Of a stretch of DNA of 51,889 nt, positions 42,248-51,825 are shown in pieces. The notes below the pieces were generated by a model that was not told the origin of the DNA, did not search any database, and worked only from the letters and a program-made list of their open reading frames with translations. Both the position numbers and the translations under genes were made by a program. Each line of letters starts with the position of its first letter. Position 1 is the first letter of the stretch. Origin of the DNA: Clostridium sp. CF012 (GTDB lineage Bacteria > Bacillota > Clostridia > Clostridiales > Clostridiaceae); assembly GCF_018861755.1 (NCBI RefSeq), contig NZ_JAHLEF010000036.1, positions 1 through 51,889 on the forward strand, read 5' to 3'.

Positions 42248-43645
42248 CTACATACTATCAAATTCTTTTATTCTATATAGTACAATATTAGAATTTTTTG
42301 AGTCCTTAACTATTTCCGTCATTTTTTTGTTTGTTTCTCTTGCTAAAATAGAAACAATTTTATTTAAGCAATGAGCCCCTTGACAATTTCCAAAGGCAGC
42401 ACCAGTTCTTCTTTTAACTCCTTCTACTGTTCTCGCACCTAGAGGTCTCCGTATAGCATCCACTATTTCCCCTTCAGTTACTTTTTCACATGCACATATT
42501 ACTTTACCATATTTTTTATCTACTTTAATAATACTTTTTCTTTCTTCATCAGACATTTCTCTAAATTTATAAGACTCTCTTCGCTTGTCATTAAAATCTT
42601 TTTTCAGCTTACATTGCATATTGCTAACTACACTCTCACATACGATATTTGCTATAGCAGGTGTCATTGTTATTTGCCCGTAGTGTTTTCCTTTAATTTG
42701 AATAAGTCCATTATCAATACCACTATCATCGATTACCATAGGTTCATCAAAAAAAGGCCAATCCAAAAACATTTTAACATCCATATTATCTACACCGCTT
42801 GTTATTTTAGATACCCTATCTACTACTTCATCATAACTAACATTCTCTTTTGTACTAATAGCTGCAACGGTATCTCCCTCCATGGTTGGAAGTGTGTAAA
42901 TCCGCTCACCCTTAGCGTTAAACATAAACAATGCATGAGAGAATCGCTGTTTTTCATTGTTATCTAGAAGTATATATTTTAATATTCCTTCATTATTATT
43001 TACATCAAGTTTTTTTTCATCTACTATACTGTAATTCTCTGAAGGAGTTGTATTTATTACCATTTTGCAGGTAAATTTGTTTTTATTAGTAATAACTCTG
43101 AAACCTTTTGATATCTCTTGAATGTCTATTACTTCTTCTTCTAATTTAAATTTCACACCATTATCAAAGGCTACTTCACCATAAGCTAAGGCTAAGTCAA
43201 ATGGGCAAATCACACCTGTATTTTTAGAATATAGTCCTTTTTTTATATGAACGTTTAAATTTGGCTCCATTTCATATATGTATTTAGATTCTAAAATTAA
43301 TACATCTTTTGTGCCGCGATCTATTGCTCTTTTATATGTCTTTTCAATCATTGCAGCCTCTTCATCGGTTTGAGCAATTATTAGGGAACCACACCTTTTA
43401 AATGGAACATTAAATTTAGCTGTTATAGTATCCATCATTTTATTTCCCATACGTTCAAGCCTTGCAGTTAAGGTATCTTCACTTTCAACACCATCATATA
43501 TCATAGCAGTGTTTATTAACGCTACATCATCAGCTATATCATAATCTTTTTCAATTACAGCTATATTAAGATTATATTTTGAGATTTCATAAGCCACCGC
43601 ACAACCTATTATACCTCCACCCAGAATAAGTACATCATAATCCAT
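42248..43645 (-). CDS. NAD(P)/FAD-dependent oxidoreductase with C-terminal BFD [2Fe-2S] domain
   Basis: A 465-residue GlpA/GlpO-like flavoprotein: Rossmann motif LILGGGIIGCAVAYEISKY, DAO fold through about residue 360, then a BFD-like iron-sulfur domain (VICACEKVTEGEIVDAI ... GAAFGNCQGAHCLNKI) with C-x-C and C-x4-C. In many clostridia such a protein is encoded with a second pyridine-nucleotide oxidoreductase and DUF1667; here the middle gene is absent. Glycerol-3-phosphate oxidation is the usual guess, but the substrate is uncertain and no glpK is nearby. Confidence 0.85.
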   Translation of the reverse strand: MDYDVLILGGGIIGCAVAYEISKYNLNIAVIEKDYDIADDVALINTAMIYDGVESEDTLTARLERMGNKMMDTITAKFNVPFKRCGSLIIAQTDEEAAMIEKTYKRAIDRGTKDVLILESKYIYEMEPNLNVHIKKGLYSKNTGVICPFDLALAYGEVAFDNGVKFKLEEEVIDIQEISKGFRVITNKNKFTCKMVINTTPSENYSIVDEKKLDVNNNEGILKYILLDNNEKQRFSHALFMFNAKGERIYTLPTMEGDTVAAISTKENVSYDEVVDRVSKITSGVDNMDVKMFLDWPFFDEPMVIDDSGIDNGLIQIKGKHYGQITMTPAIANIVCESVVSNMQCKLKKDFNDKRRESYKFREMSDEERKSIIKVDKKYGKVICACEKVTEGEIVDAIRRPLGARTVEGVKRRTGAAFGNCQGAHCLNKIVSILARETNKKMTEIVKDSKNSNIVLYRIKEFDSM

Positions 43646-43736
43646 CGTAATCCTCCAACGTAAAACAAAACTTTATTACTTTACTCTATTATTATATCCC
43701 TTTTTTTAATAAGAGGCACCATATGTGTGAAAAAAA

Positions 43737-45956
43737 TTAAAAGTTTGTATTATAATCAAAAAACATTTGCTTTAAACTATCTTTATTTATAGGCTTATTT
43801 AAAACAAAATCAACATTGTTCATTTCTTGACCGTCAAAAGATCCAACCCAACCTGTCATCAGGCAAAAATATGTATCCTTATTTATTTCTTTAATTTTTT
43901 GTGCAACTTGTAATCCATTAATACTCGGCATAGTAAAATCACAAACAATTATATCATATTTTCTCCTTTTAAATTCTGAATCTAACCCTTCACATCCACA
44001 GGTTTTTATTTTACATTTTGCAATTGATTTTATCATACTAGAAACAACATTTCTTATTTGCTCTTGATCATCAATAATAAGAATATTCCCCTTAAAATTA
44101 ATTACATTCCTTGAAACTTCCTCATAACCCTTAATTATATTTTCACATATAGGCAATTTAACAATAAAAGAGGTTCCTACATTTTCTTCACTTTCAATTT
44201 TCATGCTACCTTTATGTGAAAGTATTATATTATGTGAAATACTCAATCCAAGCCCTGAACCATTATTACCTTTGGTTGTGAAAAATGGTTCTAATATCCT
44301 ATTTTGAATTTCACTACTCATTCCAACTCCATTATCTCTTATTTCTATAATAACCACACTTGCCTTGTTTTTTGTAATAACCTCTATTTTACCACCACTA
44401 GGCATAGCATCTATTGCATTTGCTATTATGTTTATAAATACTTCTCTTATTTCTGTTATATTTCCTTGTACTGTTTCATTAGATTTCAATGATTTAATTA
44501 TGTTAATTTTTATCCCTTTAAAAACACTTTCAGTTAACCACTTACTTTTAGTTAAATCTATTGCGTCTGAAATTGCACCATCTATACTAAATATCTGAAT
44601 ACCATCATCATTATATTTTTTGGTTAATCTTTTAACCTTGTTAGTTATATTCATTCCATCATAGGCACAAATTTCTATAACACTAAGTAACTTGAAATTT
44701 TCCTTTTCCTGAATTGTATCCTTTAAAAGTTGAACAGAACCTAAAATTGGTGTAAGTATATTATTAATATCATGGGTTATTCCTGCAGCCATTTCACCCA
44801 TAGCTTTTAGTCTTTCGTTTTGTACTAGTCTATTCTGCATATCAGAAAACCTTTTTTGATCCTGAATCAAATAAAAAGCCGTTTTACATATTGATCTTAA
44901 GTGATCTATATTATATTTAGATAATTCTCTATTTTTTTCATATCTACCTATCCATATTACTCCCTTAGCTATATCATAGTACCCTACTGGAATAGCCAGA
45001 TAGCTGACTATCCCTATTAATTTGAATTTAGCTACTAATTTTGGGTCAATTATTTCACTTACATTCAACAATATATCTATATTATCATTTAATGCAATTT
45101 GATTGAATTTATTAAGGTACTGAATTATTTCCGCGTCGTTAATTAAGTAGTACTTATGCTTTTTCGTGATGCCATAATAACTATCTATAGCTGTTATGTT
45201 TTCTTGTTCTTTAAAGGAACTGTGTAAAATACAAAAATCAACATCACATACATCCTTAATTTTAGTCATTATAATTTTCTTAAATTCATTCTCATCTGTA
45301 CTTTTAGGTATATTAGAAAAAACATCATTAAATAAAACTAAATTTTTATTCTGATATTTTAATTGTGAATTAGACTGAAGCATCCATATTGCTTTTTCTA
45401 TTTCATCTTTATTTTTAAATTCCATTTCTCTATTTCTATCTATAATAATTAATCTTTCAAATAAATTAGCAAATCCATATAAATTATTAAAGTTATGCAC
45501 ACTATTATCAATGTAAACCATATTAGAAACATTATCATTTGAACATTCTATTATTTTTTCAACGCACTTAATTATGGCTTCTAATTTGTAAGCTCTTTTG
45601 CTTACATTTTTAAAATACCATATTATTATCAATTTCTGTTTAACATCAGAAATCATATCAATAATGTCTAAAAACTCTTTATTGTCATAATCAAATACAG
45701 TAATATTACATGTTTTTATTTCAAATTTTCCTGTATTTATATTATGCCTTATGCACTGCTCCTGGCTTATAAAGTTTTTTTCAATATCTTTATAAAAAAT
45801 GTCATCTGTAAAAAATATAATTTTTTCTCCATTTAGAAGAGCATTGGAAATATTTTTTTTAATTATCTTAGGTAAATTATTGATATTTAAAACATCTGTA
45901 CCTATACATAATGAATTTTTACCATCCCTATACAAATTGTTATTTATATATTTCAT
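43737..45956 (-). CDS. Hybrid sensor histidine kinase with C-terminal receiver
   Basis: A 739-residue soluble kinase without membrane helices. Residues 1-200 form an alpha/beta domain reminiscent of MEDS/DcmR-type sensory domains (uncertain), about 215-370 look like a GAF domain, 375-450 the dimerisation helix with His in GEMAAGITHDINNILTPI, 480-610 the ATPase (IANAIDAMP, EIRDNGVGM, GSGLGLSISHNI), and 625-738 a receiver with Asp in IVCDFTMP. The receiver at the C-terminus with no separate regulator or output domain nearby suggests a phosphorelay with partners elsewhere. GAGGGG precedes the ATG. Confidence 0.85.
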   Translation of the reverse strand: MKYINNNLYRDGKNSLCIGTDVLNINNLPKIIKKNISNALLNGEKIIFFTDDIFYKDIEKNFISQEQCIRHNINTGKFEIKTCNITVFDYDNKEFLDIIDMISDVKQKLIIIWYFKNVSKRAYKLEAIIKCVEKIIECSNDNVSNMVYIDNSVHNFNNLYGFANLFERLIIIDRNREMEFKNKDEIEKAIWMLQSNSQLKYQNKNLVLFNDVFSNIPKSTDENEFKKIIMTKIKDVCDVDFCILHSSFKEQENITAIDSYYGITKKHKYYLINDAEIIQYLNKFNQIALNDNIDILLNVSEIIDPKLVAKFKLIGIVSYLAIPVGYYDIAKGVIWIGRYEKNRELSKYNIDHLRSICKTAFYLIQDQKRFSDMQNRLVQNERLKAMGEMAAGITHDINNILTPILGSVQLLKDTIQEKENFKLLSVIEICAYDGMNITNKVKRLTKKYNDDGIQIFSIDGAISDAIDLTKSKWLTESVFKGIKINIIKSLKSNETVQGNITEIREVFINIIANAIDAMPSGGKIEVITKNKASVVIIEIRDNGVGMSSEIQNRILEPFFTTKGNNGSGLGLSISHNIILSHKGSMKIESEENVGTSFIVKLPICENIIKGYEEVSRNVINFKGNILIIDDQEQIRNVVSSMIKSIAKCKIKTCGCEGLDSEFKRRKYDIIVCDFTMPSINGLQVAQKIKEINKDTYFCLMTGWVGSFDGQEMNNVDFVLNKPINKDSLKQMFFDYNTNF

Positions 45957-46100
45957 AATATACCCCTCATACCTTCATATTCCTATACTCTCTTTATATA
46001 ATGTTATTCGACATTTTATTTCAATTTCCTTTGTTTTATACGATATTTTTATGTTCTATACATTTATACATAAAATAAATGAAATTATACCATAAAAATA

Positions 46101-46124
46101 AGGACATACAAGTGTATATGCCCT
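46101..46124 (-). terminator. Possible terminator after the UPF0182 gene
   Basis: An imperfect AGGGCATA ... TATGTCCT stem (46117-46124 / 46101-46108), followed on the minus strand by TATTTTTATGG. The remainder of the 45957-46224 gap shows no gene. Confidence 0.4.
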
Positions 46125-46224
46125 AAGTTAACATTATATGCTGATATAGTGTTAAATAAATCACGTAAAAAACGAATAATTTATTTAATATAGTTCCATT
46201 ATGTCAAATAAATTTAGGTATATT

Positions 46225-48942
46225 TTACTTGATAATTTTATCTAGTATATCTCCTAGTTGCTTTATATACATTCCATATTCGGCCCAATTACCATTCTTT
46301 TGAGCTTCTAATGACTTGTTATATAAACCTTTAGCTATTTTTATATTTTCATATGCTTCTGTATCTACATTTGAATTATCTTCTGGCTTTGATATATTAT
46401 TTTTATCGGTATAATTAAATATCTGCAAAAGTGCTGACTCTATATTATCCGCTAAAATTATTTTTTCACCATAAGACACTACAATCTTTTTCATCTCTGG
46501 TATACTTTTTTCCCCTTTAGCCCTCAAATACATAGGTTCTACATATAGCAGTGAATTTTTAATTGGTATAATTGTGGTTTCTCCAAATTGAACCTCTGAA
46601 CCTTGTGTATTCCAAAGCGATAATTCTTTCGATATTATTGTGTCCTGATTCATCTTTTGTTTAAATTGTACAGGACTATATACCTGTTTTGTTGGGAATT
46701 TATATAAAACTATTTTCCCATAATTACCTCCATCCATCCTTGCTCCCAGTAATGATACCATGTTATCTCGGCCTTTAGTGTTGAAGTATTCAAGTAAAAT
46801 CATTTCTTCCTTGCTTTGGTTTGGTAATTTCATTATAACGTAAGAGGCCTCATTTATCTGGCTTTTAGCATCAACCTTCCCTTGATTTGTTGCTACAGAC
46901 CATACGTCATCTCCGCTATAAAATACACCAGGATCAGTTACATGGTATCTATTTAGTGTATTACATTGTAAATTAAATAACCCTTCTGGATATCTAAAAT
47001 GTTCTTTTATACCACTTGGAATTGACTCTGCATCCACAAATAGTTCTGGAAATATCTTTGAATAGCTATTTGCTATAGGATCATTTTTATCGACTATATA
47101 AAATTTAGGGGTTCCATCTACCGCATCAATAACAACTTTAATTGAGTTTCTAATATAATTTACACCATTTTGTGGTTGTGAAAACGGATACTTATCTGAA
47201 GTTGTATAAGCATCTATAATCCAGTATAGTTTCCCATCGTTTATTACAATATATGGATCGCTATCAAATGTTAAAAATGGAGCAATTTTATTTACTCTTT
47301 CAACTATATTCCTATTGATTAGTATTTTACTACTGGCAGTTATATCATTGGATAATACAAACTTAGTACTCTTTTTACTTATTGCAAACAAAATTTTGTT
47401 TGCAATGCTCATCTTTATGCCCGCACTTCCTTCGTAATTATTCATTTGATTTTCTCCACCCTTAGGGTAATCTAACTCTCCAATTTTTGTATCAACTATA
47501 CTATAATCATTTGTCCTTTCACCAAAATATATCCTAGGATTATCTAATTTTATAGTAGTTTTATTCTCTAAGGGTATATTGTTAATTACAAAGTCTGGTT
47601 GCCCTTCACTTGTTACGGAATTTACTTTACTCATAACCACGCCGTATCCATGAGTGTAAACTAGATGTCTATTTTGCCAAGTGTTTGAATTGCCCTGTAA
47701 TGAATCTAAATTAATTTCTCTTGGTGCAATAAATACTTGAGTATATTTACCATTGATCTTGTATCTATCAATATCTATATCGTTAAAACCATAGTAAAAC
47801 CTCATGTACTGAAATTGATTATAAAATTCTAATGCTGGTTTAAAAGAATTTATTTTTATATTATCTATAGTATCTTTATTTGAAACAATATCCTCTTTAG
47901 TTAAATCATTTTTTATTTCAAATGGTACCTCTTGCATATTATCAACATTAAAAGCTTTTCTTGTATTATCTATATTATATTGAATATATGGTTTTTCTAA
48001 AGTTTTTTCATTTGATTGAACTTTAAATTTTTGAACTGAAGTTGATACTATATTTTCTCCAAAAATTAATGTAATAATTACAATAATAGATATAATCATT
48101 GGTTTTGATTTATATGTTATAAGGCTTATAAAGGTGATTATTGCTGCTATAAACGATGCCGCTGCTATTATTTGATAAAACCTTAACGTTACATGTACAT
48201 CTGTATAGCTGGCTCCAAAAACCATTCCTCTTGGTGAGTACACTAAATTCCATGATTTTATCATGTATCCCAAAGATACTAGCAATAATATTAGTGAAGA
48301 TACGATAGCAAGTTGTCTTCCTGCAAATTTAGTTATTCCACTTTTAAAATTTTTAAATTTAGAGAATTTATTTTTTTTATTAGAATTTAATAAATGATCC
48401 TTTGCAGTTAGGATTAGATATGTTATTACCGTAATTATTACAAGCAACGCTAATAAGTTTATGAATGTTCTATATAATGATTCAATTAATGGAAGTTTGA
48501 AGATATAAAAGGAAATATCTTTTCTAAATAATGGGTCCACTGAGTTAAAGCTTGTAGCATTTGCAAACTGGAGTATTTTATACCAATAATTTGATGCAAA
48601 GCTTATGGATATTATAGAAGAAACTATAATATTTATTAAAACAATAATTTTGTGCTCCAAATTTTCTTTGTTTTTATTCACTTCAACTACCTTTTTATAT
48701 CTTGCAATACTACTTTTAAAGAATTTATAATATGTCCATATTGCAATATAGCACACTACAAATGTAGGTACCATTAATTTTAAAGTTGATGTTAATTGAG
48801 TAAAATATACTGATAAATAATTGACTTCATTAAACCATTGTATATTTATAAGTAAGTTAACTATATTACCTAAAAAAGCTATGATAGCTATTATTATTAG
48901 CAATATAATAGCTATGGTTTTCTTCTTTCTTATAAGAATCAC
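46225..48942 (-). CDS. UPF0182-family large membrane protein
   Basis: A 905-residue protein with seven hydrophobic helices in the first 320 residues (including TLKLMVPTFVVCYIAIW and TFISLITYKSK), then a large domain, probably outside the membrane, with family motifs LKWNL-like SWNLVYSPRGMVFGASYTDVHVTLRFY, NIPLENKTTIKLDNPRIYFGE and VDPGVFYSGDDVW. Function is unknown. The GTG start overlaps the stop of the DUF362 gene by four bases (GTGA), so the two proteins are made in step. Confidence 0.88.
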   Translation of the reverse strand: MILIRKKKTIAIILLIIIAIIAFLGNIVNLLINIQWFNEVNYLSVYFTQLTSTLKLMVPTFVVCYIAIWTYYKFFKSSIARYKKVVEVNKNKENLEHKIIVLINIIVSSIISISFASNYWYKILQFANATSFNSVDPLFRKDISFYIFKLPLIESLYRTFINLLALLVIITVITYLILTAKDHLLNSNKKNKFSKFKNFKSGITKFAGRQLAIVSSLILLLVSLGYMIKSWNLVYSPRGMVFGASYTDVHVTLRFYQIIAAASFIAAIITFISLITYKSKPMIISIIVIITLIFGENIVSTSVQKFKVQSNEKTLEKPYIQYNIDNTRKAFNVDNMQEVPFEIKNDLTKEDIVSNKDTIDNIKINSFKPALEFYNQFQYMRFYYGFNDIDIDRYKINGKYTQVFIAPREINLDSLQGNSNTWQNRHLVYTHGYGVVMSKVNSVTSEGQPDFVINNIPLENKTTIKLDNPRIYFGERTNDYSIVDTKIGELDYPKGGENQMNNYEGSAGIKMSIANKILFAISKKSTKFVLSNDITASSKILINRNIVERVNKIAPFLTFDSDPYIVINDGKLYWIIDAYTTSDKYPFSQPQNGVNYIRNSIKVVIDAVDGTPKFYIVDKNDPIANSYSKIFPELFVDAESIPSGIKEHFRYPEGLFNLQCNTLNRYHVTDPGVFYSGDDVWSVATNQGKVDAKSQINEASYVIMKLPNQSKEEMILLEYFNTKGRDNMVSLLGARMDGGNYGKIVLYKFPTKQVYSPVQFKQKMNQDTIISKELSLWNTQGSEVQFGETTIIPIKNSLLYVEPMYLRAKGEKSIPEMKKIVVSYGEKIILADNIESALLQIFNYTDKNNISKPEDNSNVDTEAYENIKIAKGLYNKSLEAQKNGNWAEYGMYIKQLGDILDKIIK

Positions 48943-50102
48943 CTCTTATCTAATTTTAGTAATTTACCTAAATTTGAGTATGTTGTTTCAATAGCACCAA
49001 CTGGGCATAATTCCTGACAACAAAAACATCTTATACATTCATTCATATTCCATTTAGGATTTAATATGTCTCCTTTTTTAATCATCTCAATTGCTCGTGG
49101 ATTTTCTGGACATACCTCAGCACACCTACCACACCCTATACATTTATCTTTAATAAGTGTGGGATTTGGTGCTATCATTCCTCTTAGAAAATTAGTTACT
49201 CTTGGATTTATAAAGTAGAAATTACCGCCCTTTCTACAAAGTACAAAATTTTTAGCTTTCATAGCTTCCAATTCTTCTCCAAAAATATTTATATCACCTG
49301 GAAGTACTGCTCCCCATTTACTATCATATGCCTGCTTTAAAACAGGTGTATCCAAGGGGTTATCATAGCCTATAAGCCTAACTGCTACAGAATCAACCGC
49401 CGTTAAACATTCCCCCATAATTAAAGTATTCATTTTATGTGGATTTCCACTTTTAGGTCCATTACCTTCCATAGCAATTATACCGTCTAATATAGCAAAT
49501 TTAGTTCCAACAGCTGTATTTAAATCTAGTAGCATTTTGCAAAAATTATTTGCATCAGGCATTCTTGTATGCCAAGTTACCTTTTGTGTTCCTGGTATAC
49601 AGCCAAACTGATTTTTTACAGCCCCTGTATAATATGCCATAGCATGTGTTTTCAGTTTTGGTAAGGATATTACAACGTCTGCATCATAAGCAGCTTTAGC
49701 TATATTCCATGATTTACATAAAATAGAATTGTCTAATTTAACATGCACGGATTCCTTAAAATCTTCAAATTTAACTCCATATCTATCAGCGACTTCCATA
49801 AGACCTGAGCGTTCCGCTGCCTTTCTTGAATCTCCGAAACCAGGCGAATCCCCAAAGCTGATATCATTAGAATATTCCTTTATAATTCTAATAACTGCTT
49901 CAAAAACAGCATAATGAGTTACTACCGGGGATTCTTTATTTTCAATACTTAACATATTAGGCTTTAAAAGCACCTTACTATCCTTTGCTATTAATTTCGT
50001 TAAAAACTCATGTCCACCCAGTAATTCAAAGCCCTGTCGTAACTTTTTTTCTATTAAATCAACATCATATTCCATACATTTTAAAAGTGCAACATTTTCC
50101 AT
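48939..50102 (-). CDS. DUF362 protein with two [4Fe-4S] ferredoxin motifs
   Basis: A 387-residue protein. Residues 1-290 are DUF362 (VLLKPNML, SFGDSPGFGD, VVISLPKLKTHAM, GAVKNQFGCIPG, ILDGIIAMEGNGPKSG). The C-terminus has two clusters, CIGCGRCAEVCPENP and CIRCFCCQELCPVGA. Such proteins are presumed electron carriers or redox enzymes of unknown substrate. GGAGG lies before the ATG, and the gene is translationally coupled to UPF0182 downstream. Confidence 0.9.
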   Translation of the reverse strand: MENVALLKCMEYDVDLIEKKLRQGFELLGGHEFLTKLIAKDSKVLLKPNMLSIENKESPVVTHYAVFEAVIRIIKEYSNDISFGDSPGFGDSRKAAERSGLMEVADRYGVKFEDFKESVHVKLDNSILCKSWNIAKAAYDADVVISLPKLKTHAMAYYTGAVKNQFGCIPGTQKVTWHTRMPDANNFCKMLLDLNTAVGTKFAILDGIIAMEGNGPKSGNPHKMNTLIMGECLTAVDSVAVRLIGYDNPLDTPVLKQAYDSKWGAVLPGDINIFGEELEAMKAKNFVLCRKGGNFYFINPRVTNFLRGMIAPNPTLIKDKCIGCGRCAEVCPENPRAIEMIKKGDILNPKWNMNECIRCFCCQELCPVGAIETTYSNLGKLLKLDKR

Positions 50103-50167
50103 TATTTACCTCCTTGTGTTATAATTTAATTTGAGGCTTAATTTAAATAATATTATCTACAAGTATA

Positions 50168-50683
50168 TTAATCGGAAATTAAGTAATTTTTATCCTTTAG
50201 TTCTTTTATAATACATTCTATAATTTCCTCATTATCTGCTTTTATGGTATGCAAATGTACTCCATTAGTTAATGCAGATAGTGGTTGCGCATTAAATTCT
50301 TTAAATTTATTTGTAAATTTTTCAATATCTATTAAAGTTTTTATCATGAGCATCGCTCTTATTTCGCCGTATAAAGAGTGTTCTACTGTTACATCCTCTA
50401 CTACTCCACCGAATTTAACAATACATTCAAGCTCACTATATATATCTTCTCGGCTATGTGCCACCGCTATTACTCTTTTTATATAATTACTTTCTTCATT
50501 AGGTATTAAATACCCTTCTGGAGTTGCAATTATATTTACTCCCTCTGCTCTCGTGATTGCAATATCTTTTACTATAACTTGTCTTGTTACACCCAATTCC
50601 TCTGCTAAGAACTGCCCTTTATATGTAGTGTTACTTTTAATTAGTAAGTTTTTAATATATTCTCTTCTTTCCTTTGAATTCAT
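50168..50683 (-). CDS. niaR: Niacin-responsive repressor NiaR (YrxA type)
   Basis: A 171-residue repressor: N-terminal winged helix (ERREYIKNLL ... LAEELGVTRQVIVKDIAITRAEG) and a C-terminal 3H domain with its three histidine motifs, AHSRED, VEHSLYGEIRA and GVHLHTI. With nicotinic acid as co-repressor it controls NAD synthesis or niacin uptake genes. None of its usual targets is in the window. GGAGGA precedes the ATG; 65 bases separate it from the DUF362 gene. Confidence 0.9.
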   Translation of the reverse strand: MNSKERREYIKNLLIKSNTTYKGQFLAEELGVTRQVIVKDIAITRAEGVNIIATPEGYLIPNEESNYIKRVIAVAHSREDIYSELECIVKFGGVVEDVTVEHSLYGEIRAMLMIKTLIDIEKFTNKFKEFNAQPLSALTNGVHLHTIKADNEEIIECIIKELKDKNYLISD

Positions 50684-50770
50684 TTTATCCTCCTAATTTT
50701 TATATTAATTATATTCTATCACTTTTCATATATTATTAGAAATACTTTTTTAAAGTACTAAAATATGATA

Positions 50771-50800
50771 ATAAAAAAAGAAACTATTTGCTAGTTTCTT
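50771..50800 (-). terminator. Terminator of the HD-domain gene
   Basis: AAGAAACTA ... TAGTTTCTT (50778-50786 and 50792-50800), then a seven-base U-run on the minus strand. The stem abuts the stop codon. Confidence 0.8.
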
Positions 50801-51293
50801 AATTTCTATTATCACATTCTTTTAATAATTCCAATTCTGTGTCTTGTGTTATATTACTATTATGATGATTTTTAACTAAAAACAAAAACCTATCATCATA
50901 CCCATACTTTCTTAATAAATTATATCCTATATCGCCATGATTATAGTACATATTAACATTTTTATTCTTCTTATGTAATTCAATTTTTCCATTTGTTATA
51001 TTATGCATTATAACCATTATAGATTTATCTATCGGATTCATATTACTATATATTTTACCTATATCATGTAACAGCGCCACTTTTATCAAATATTTTGATT
51101 GTAACGCTCTTTGATTACAAGTGGATTTTACATCCATAGCTACATTTATACAGTGTTTTTGCTCATAATTAGGTAGTTGATGGAATAATTGTAATTCATA
51201 AGTTTCTAAATACGTTTTAAGAAAATCTATATCTTCATCATTAATTTTAGAAACCATTGACCTATAAAACTGTTTTACTCTATAAAGTGACAT
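50799..51293 (-). CDS. HD-domain hydrolase
   Basis: A small HD-superfamily protein with H in the N-terminal helix (QKHCINVAMDV), the metal dyad HDIGK, and later histidines (VIMHNIT, YYNHGDIGYNLL, VKNHHNS), consistent with a metal-dependent phosphohydrolase. The exact nucleotide or phospholipid substrate is unknown. Three consecutive starts exist (TTG 51299, ATG 51296, ATG 51293); AAAGGGG at 51301-51307 spaces best (seven bases) to the ATG at 51293, giving 164 residues. Confidence 0.85.
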   Translation of the reverse strand: MSLYRVKQFYRSMVSKINDEDIDFLKTYLETYELQLFHQLPNYEQKHCINVAMDVKSTCNQRALQSKYLIKVALLHDIGKIYSNMNPIDKSIMVIMHNITNGKIELHKKNKNVNMYYNHGDIGYNLLRKYGYDDRFLFLVKNHHNSNITQDTELELLKECDNRN

Positions 51294-51401
51294 CATCAAA
51301 CCCCTTTCACATTTATATTATCATAAATTATTACTTTTATATTGTAATGCTTTTTATATAATAAATCCATAAAAAATTAAATTTAAAATTAATGGCAAAA
51401 T

Positions 51402-51430
51402 AAAAAACAGTCCGTATTGGACTGTTTTTT
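51402..51430 (-). terminator. rrn/tRNA operon terminator
   Basis: A 12-bp stem (51402-51413 and 51419-51430) with a built-in U-run on the minus strand, immediately after tRNA-Ala. It ends the 16S-23S-5S-tRNA operon entering from the right. Confidence 0.88.
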
Positions 51431-51505
51431 GGTGGAGATAAAGGGAATCGAACCCTTGACCCCCTGCGTGCAAGGCAGGTGCTCTCCCAGCTGAGCTATA
51501 TCCCC
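51430..51505 (-). tRNA. tRNA-Ala(TGC)
   Basis: A 76-nt tRNA: acceptor GGGGATA/TATCTCC, anticodon loop CTTGCAC (TGC), T-arm GGTTCGATTCC, CCA encoded. Four bases after tRNA-Met. Confidence 0.96.
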
Positions 51506-51508
51506 GTA

Positions 51509-51585
51509 TGGTGGACCTTCAGGGATTCGAACCCCGGACCGACCGGTTATGAGCCGGTAGCTCTAACCAACTGAGCTAAAGATCC
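51509..51585 (-). tRNA. tRNA-Met(CAT), elongator type
   Basis: A 77-nt tRNA: acceptor GGATCTT/AAGGTCC, anticodon loop CTCATAA (CAT), T-arm GGTTCGAATCC, CCA encoded. The paired first base and body resemble elongator tRNA-Met, though a lysidine-type tRNA-Ile(CAT) is not formally excluded. Confidence 0.9.
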
Positions 51586-51592
51586 ATACAAG

Positions 51593-51709
51593 ACCTGGCG
51601 ACGACCTACTCTCCCACAAGGTCACCCCTGCAGTACCATTAGCGCATTGAAGCTTAACCTTCGTGTTCGGTATGGGAACGGGTGTTACCTTCATGCCATA
51701 ATCACCAGA
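51593..51709 (-). rRNA. rrf: 5S ribosomal RNA
   Basis: About 117 nt. On the minus strand it starts CTGGTGATTATGGCATGAAG, has the GGTAACACCCGTTCCCATAC loop B/C region and ends GTCGTCGCCAGG, pairing with the 5' end. Confidence 0.95.
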
Positions 51710-51825
51710 TTTATAAGGTATTAACCTTACTATAAGAGTATATCAAGCTATAGTTAACTTGTCAATACACTTTATGAGATATTCTCTCAAAATTGCACAG
51801 TGAAATTTTTCGCTTCATATATATT

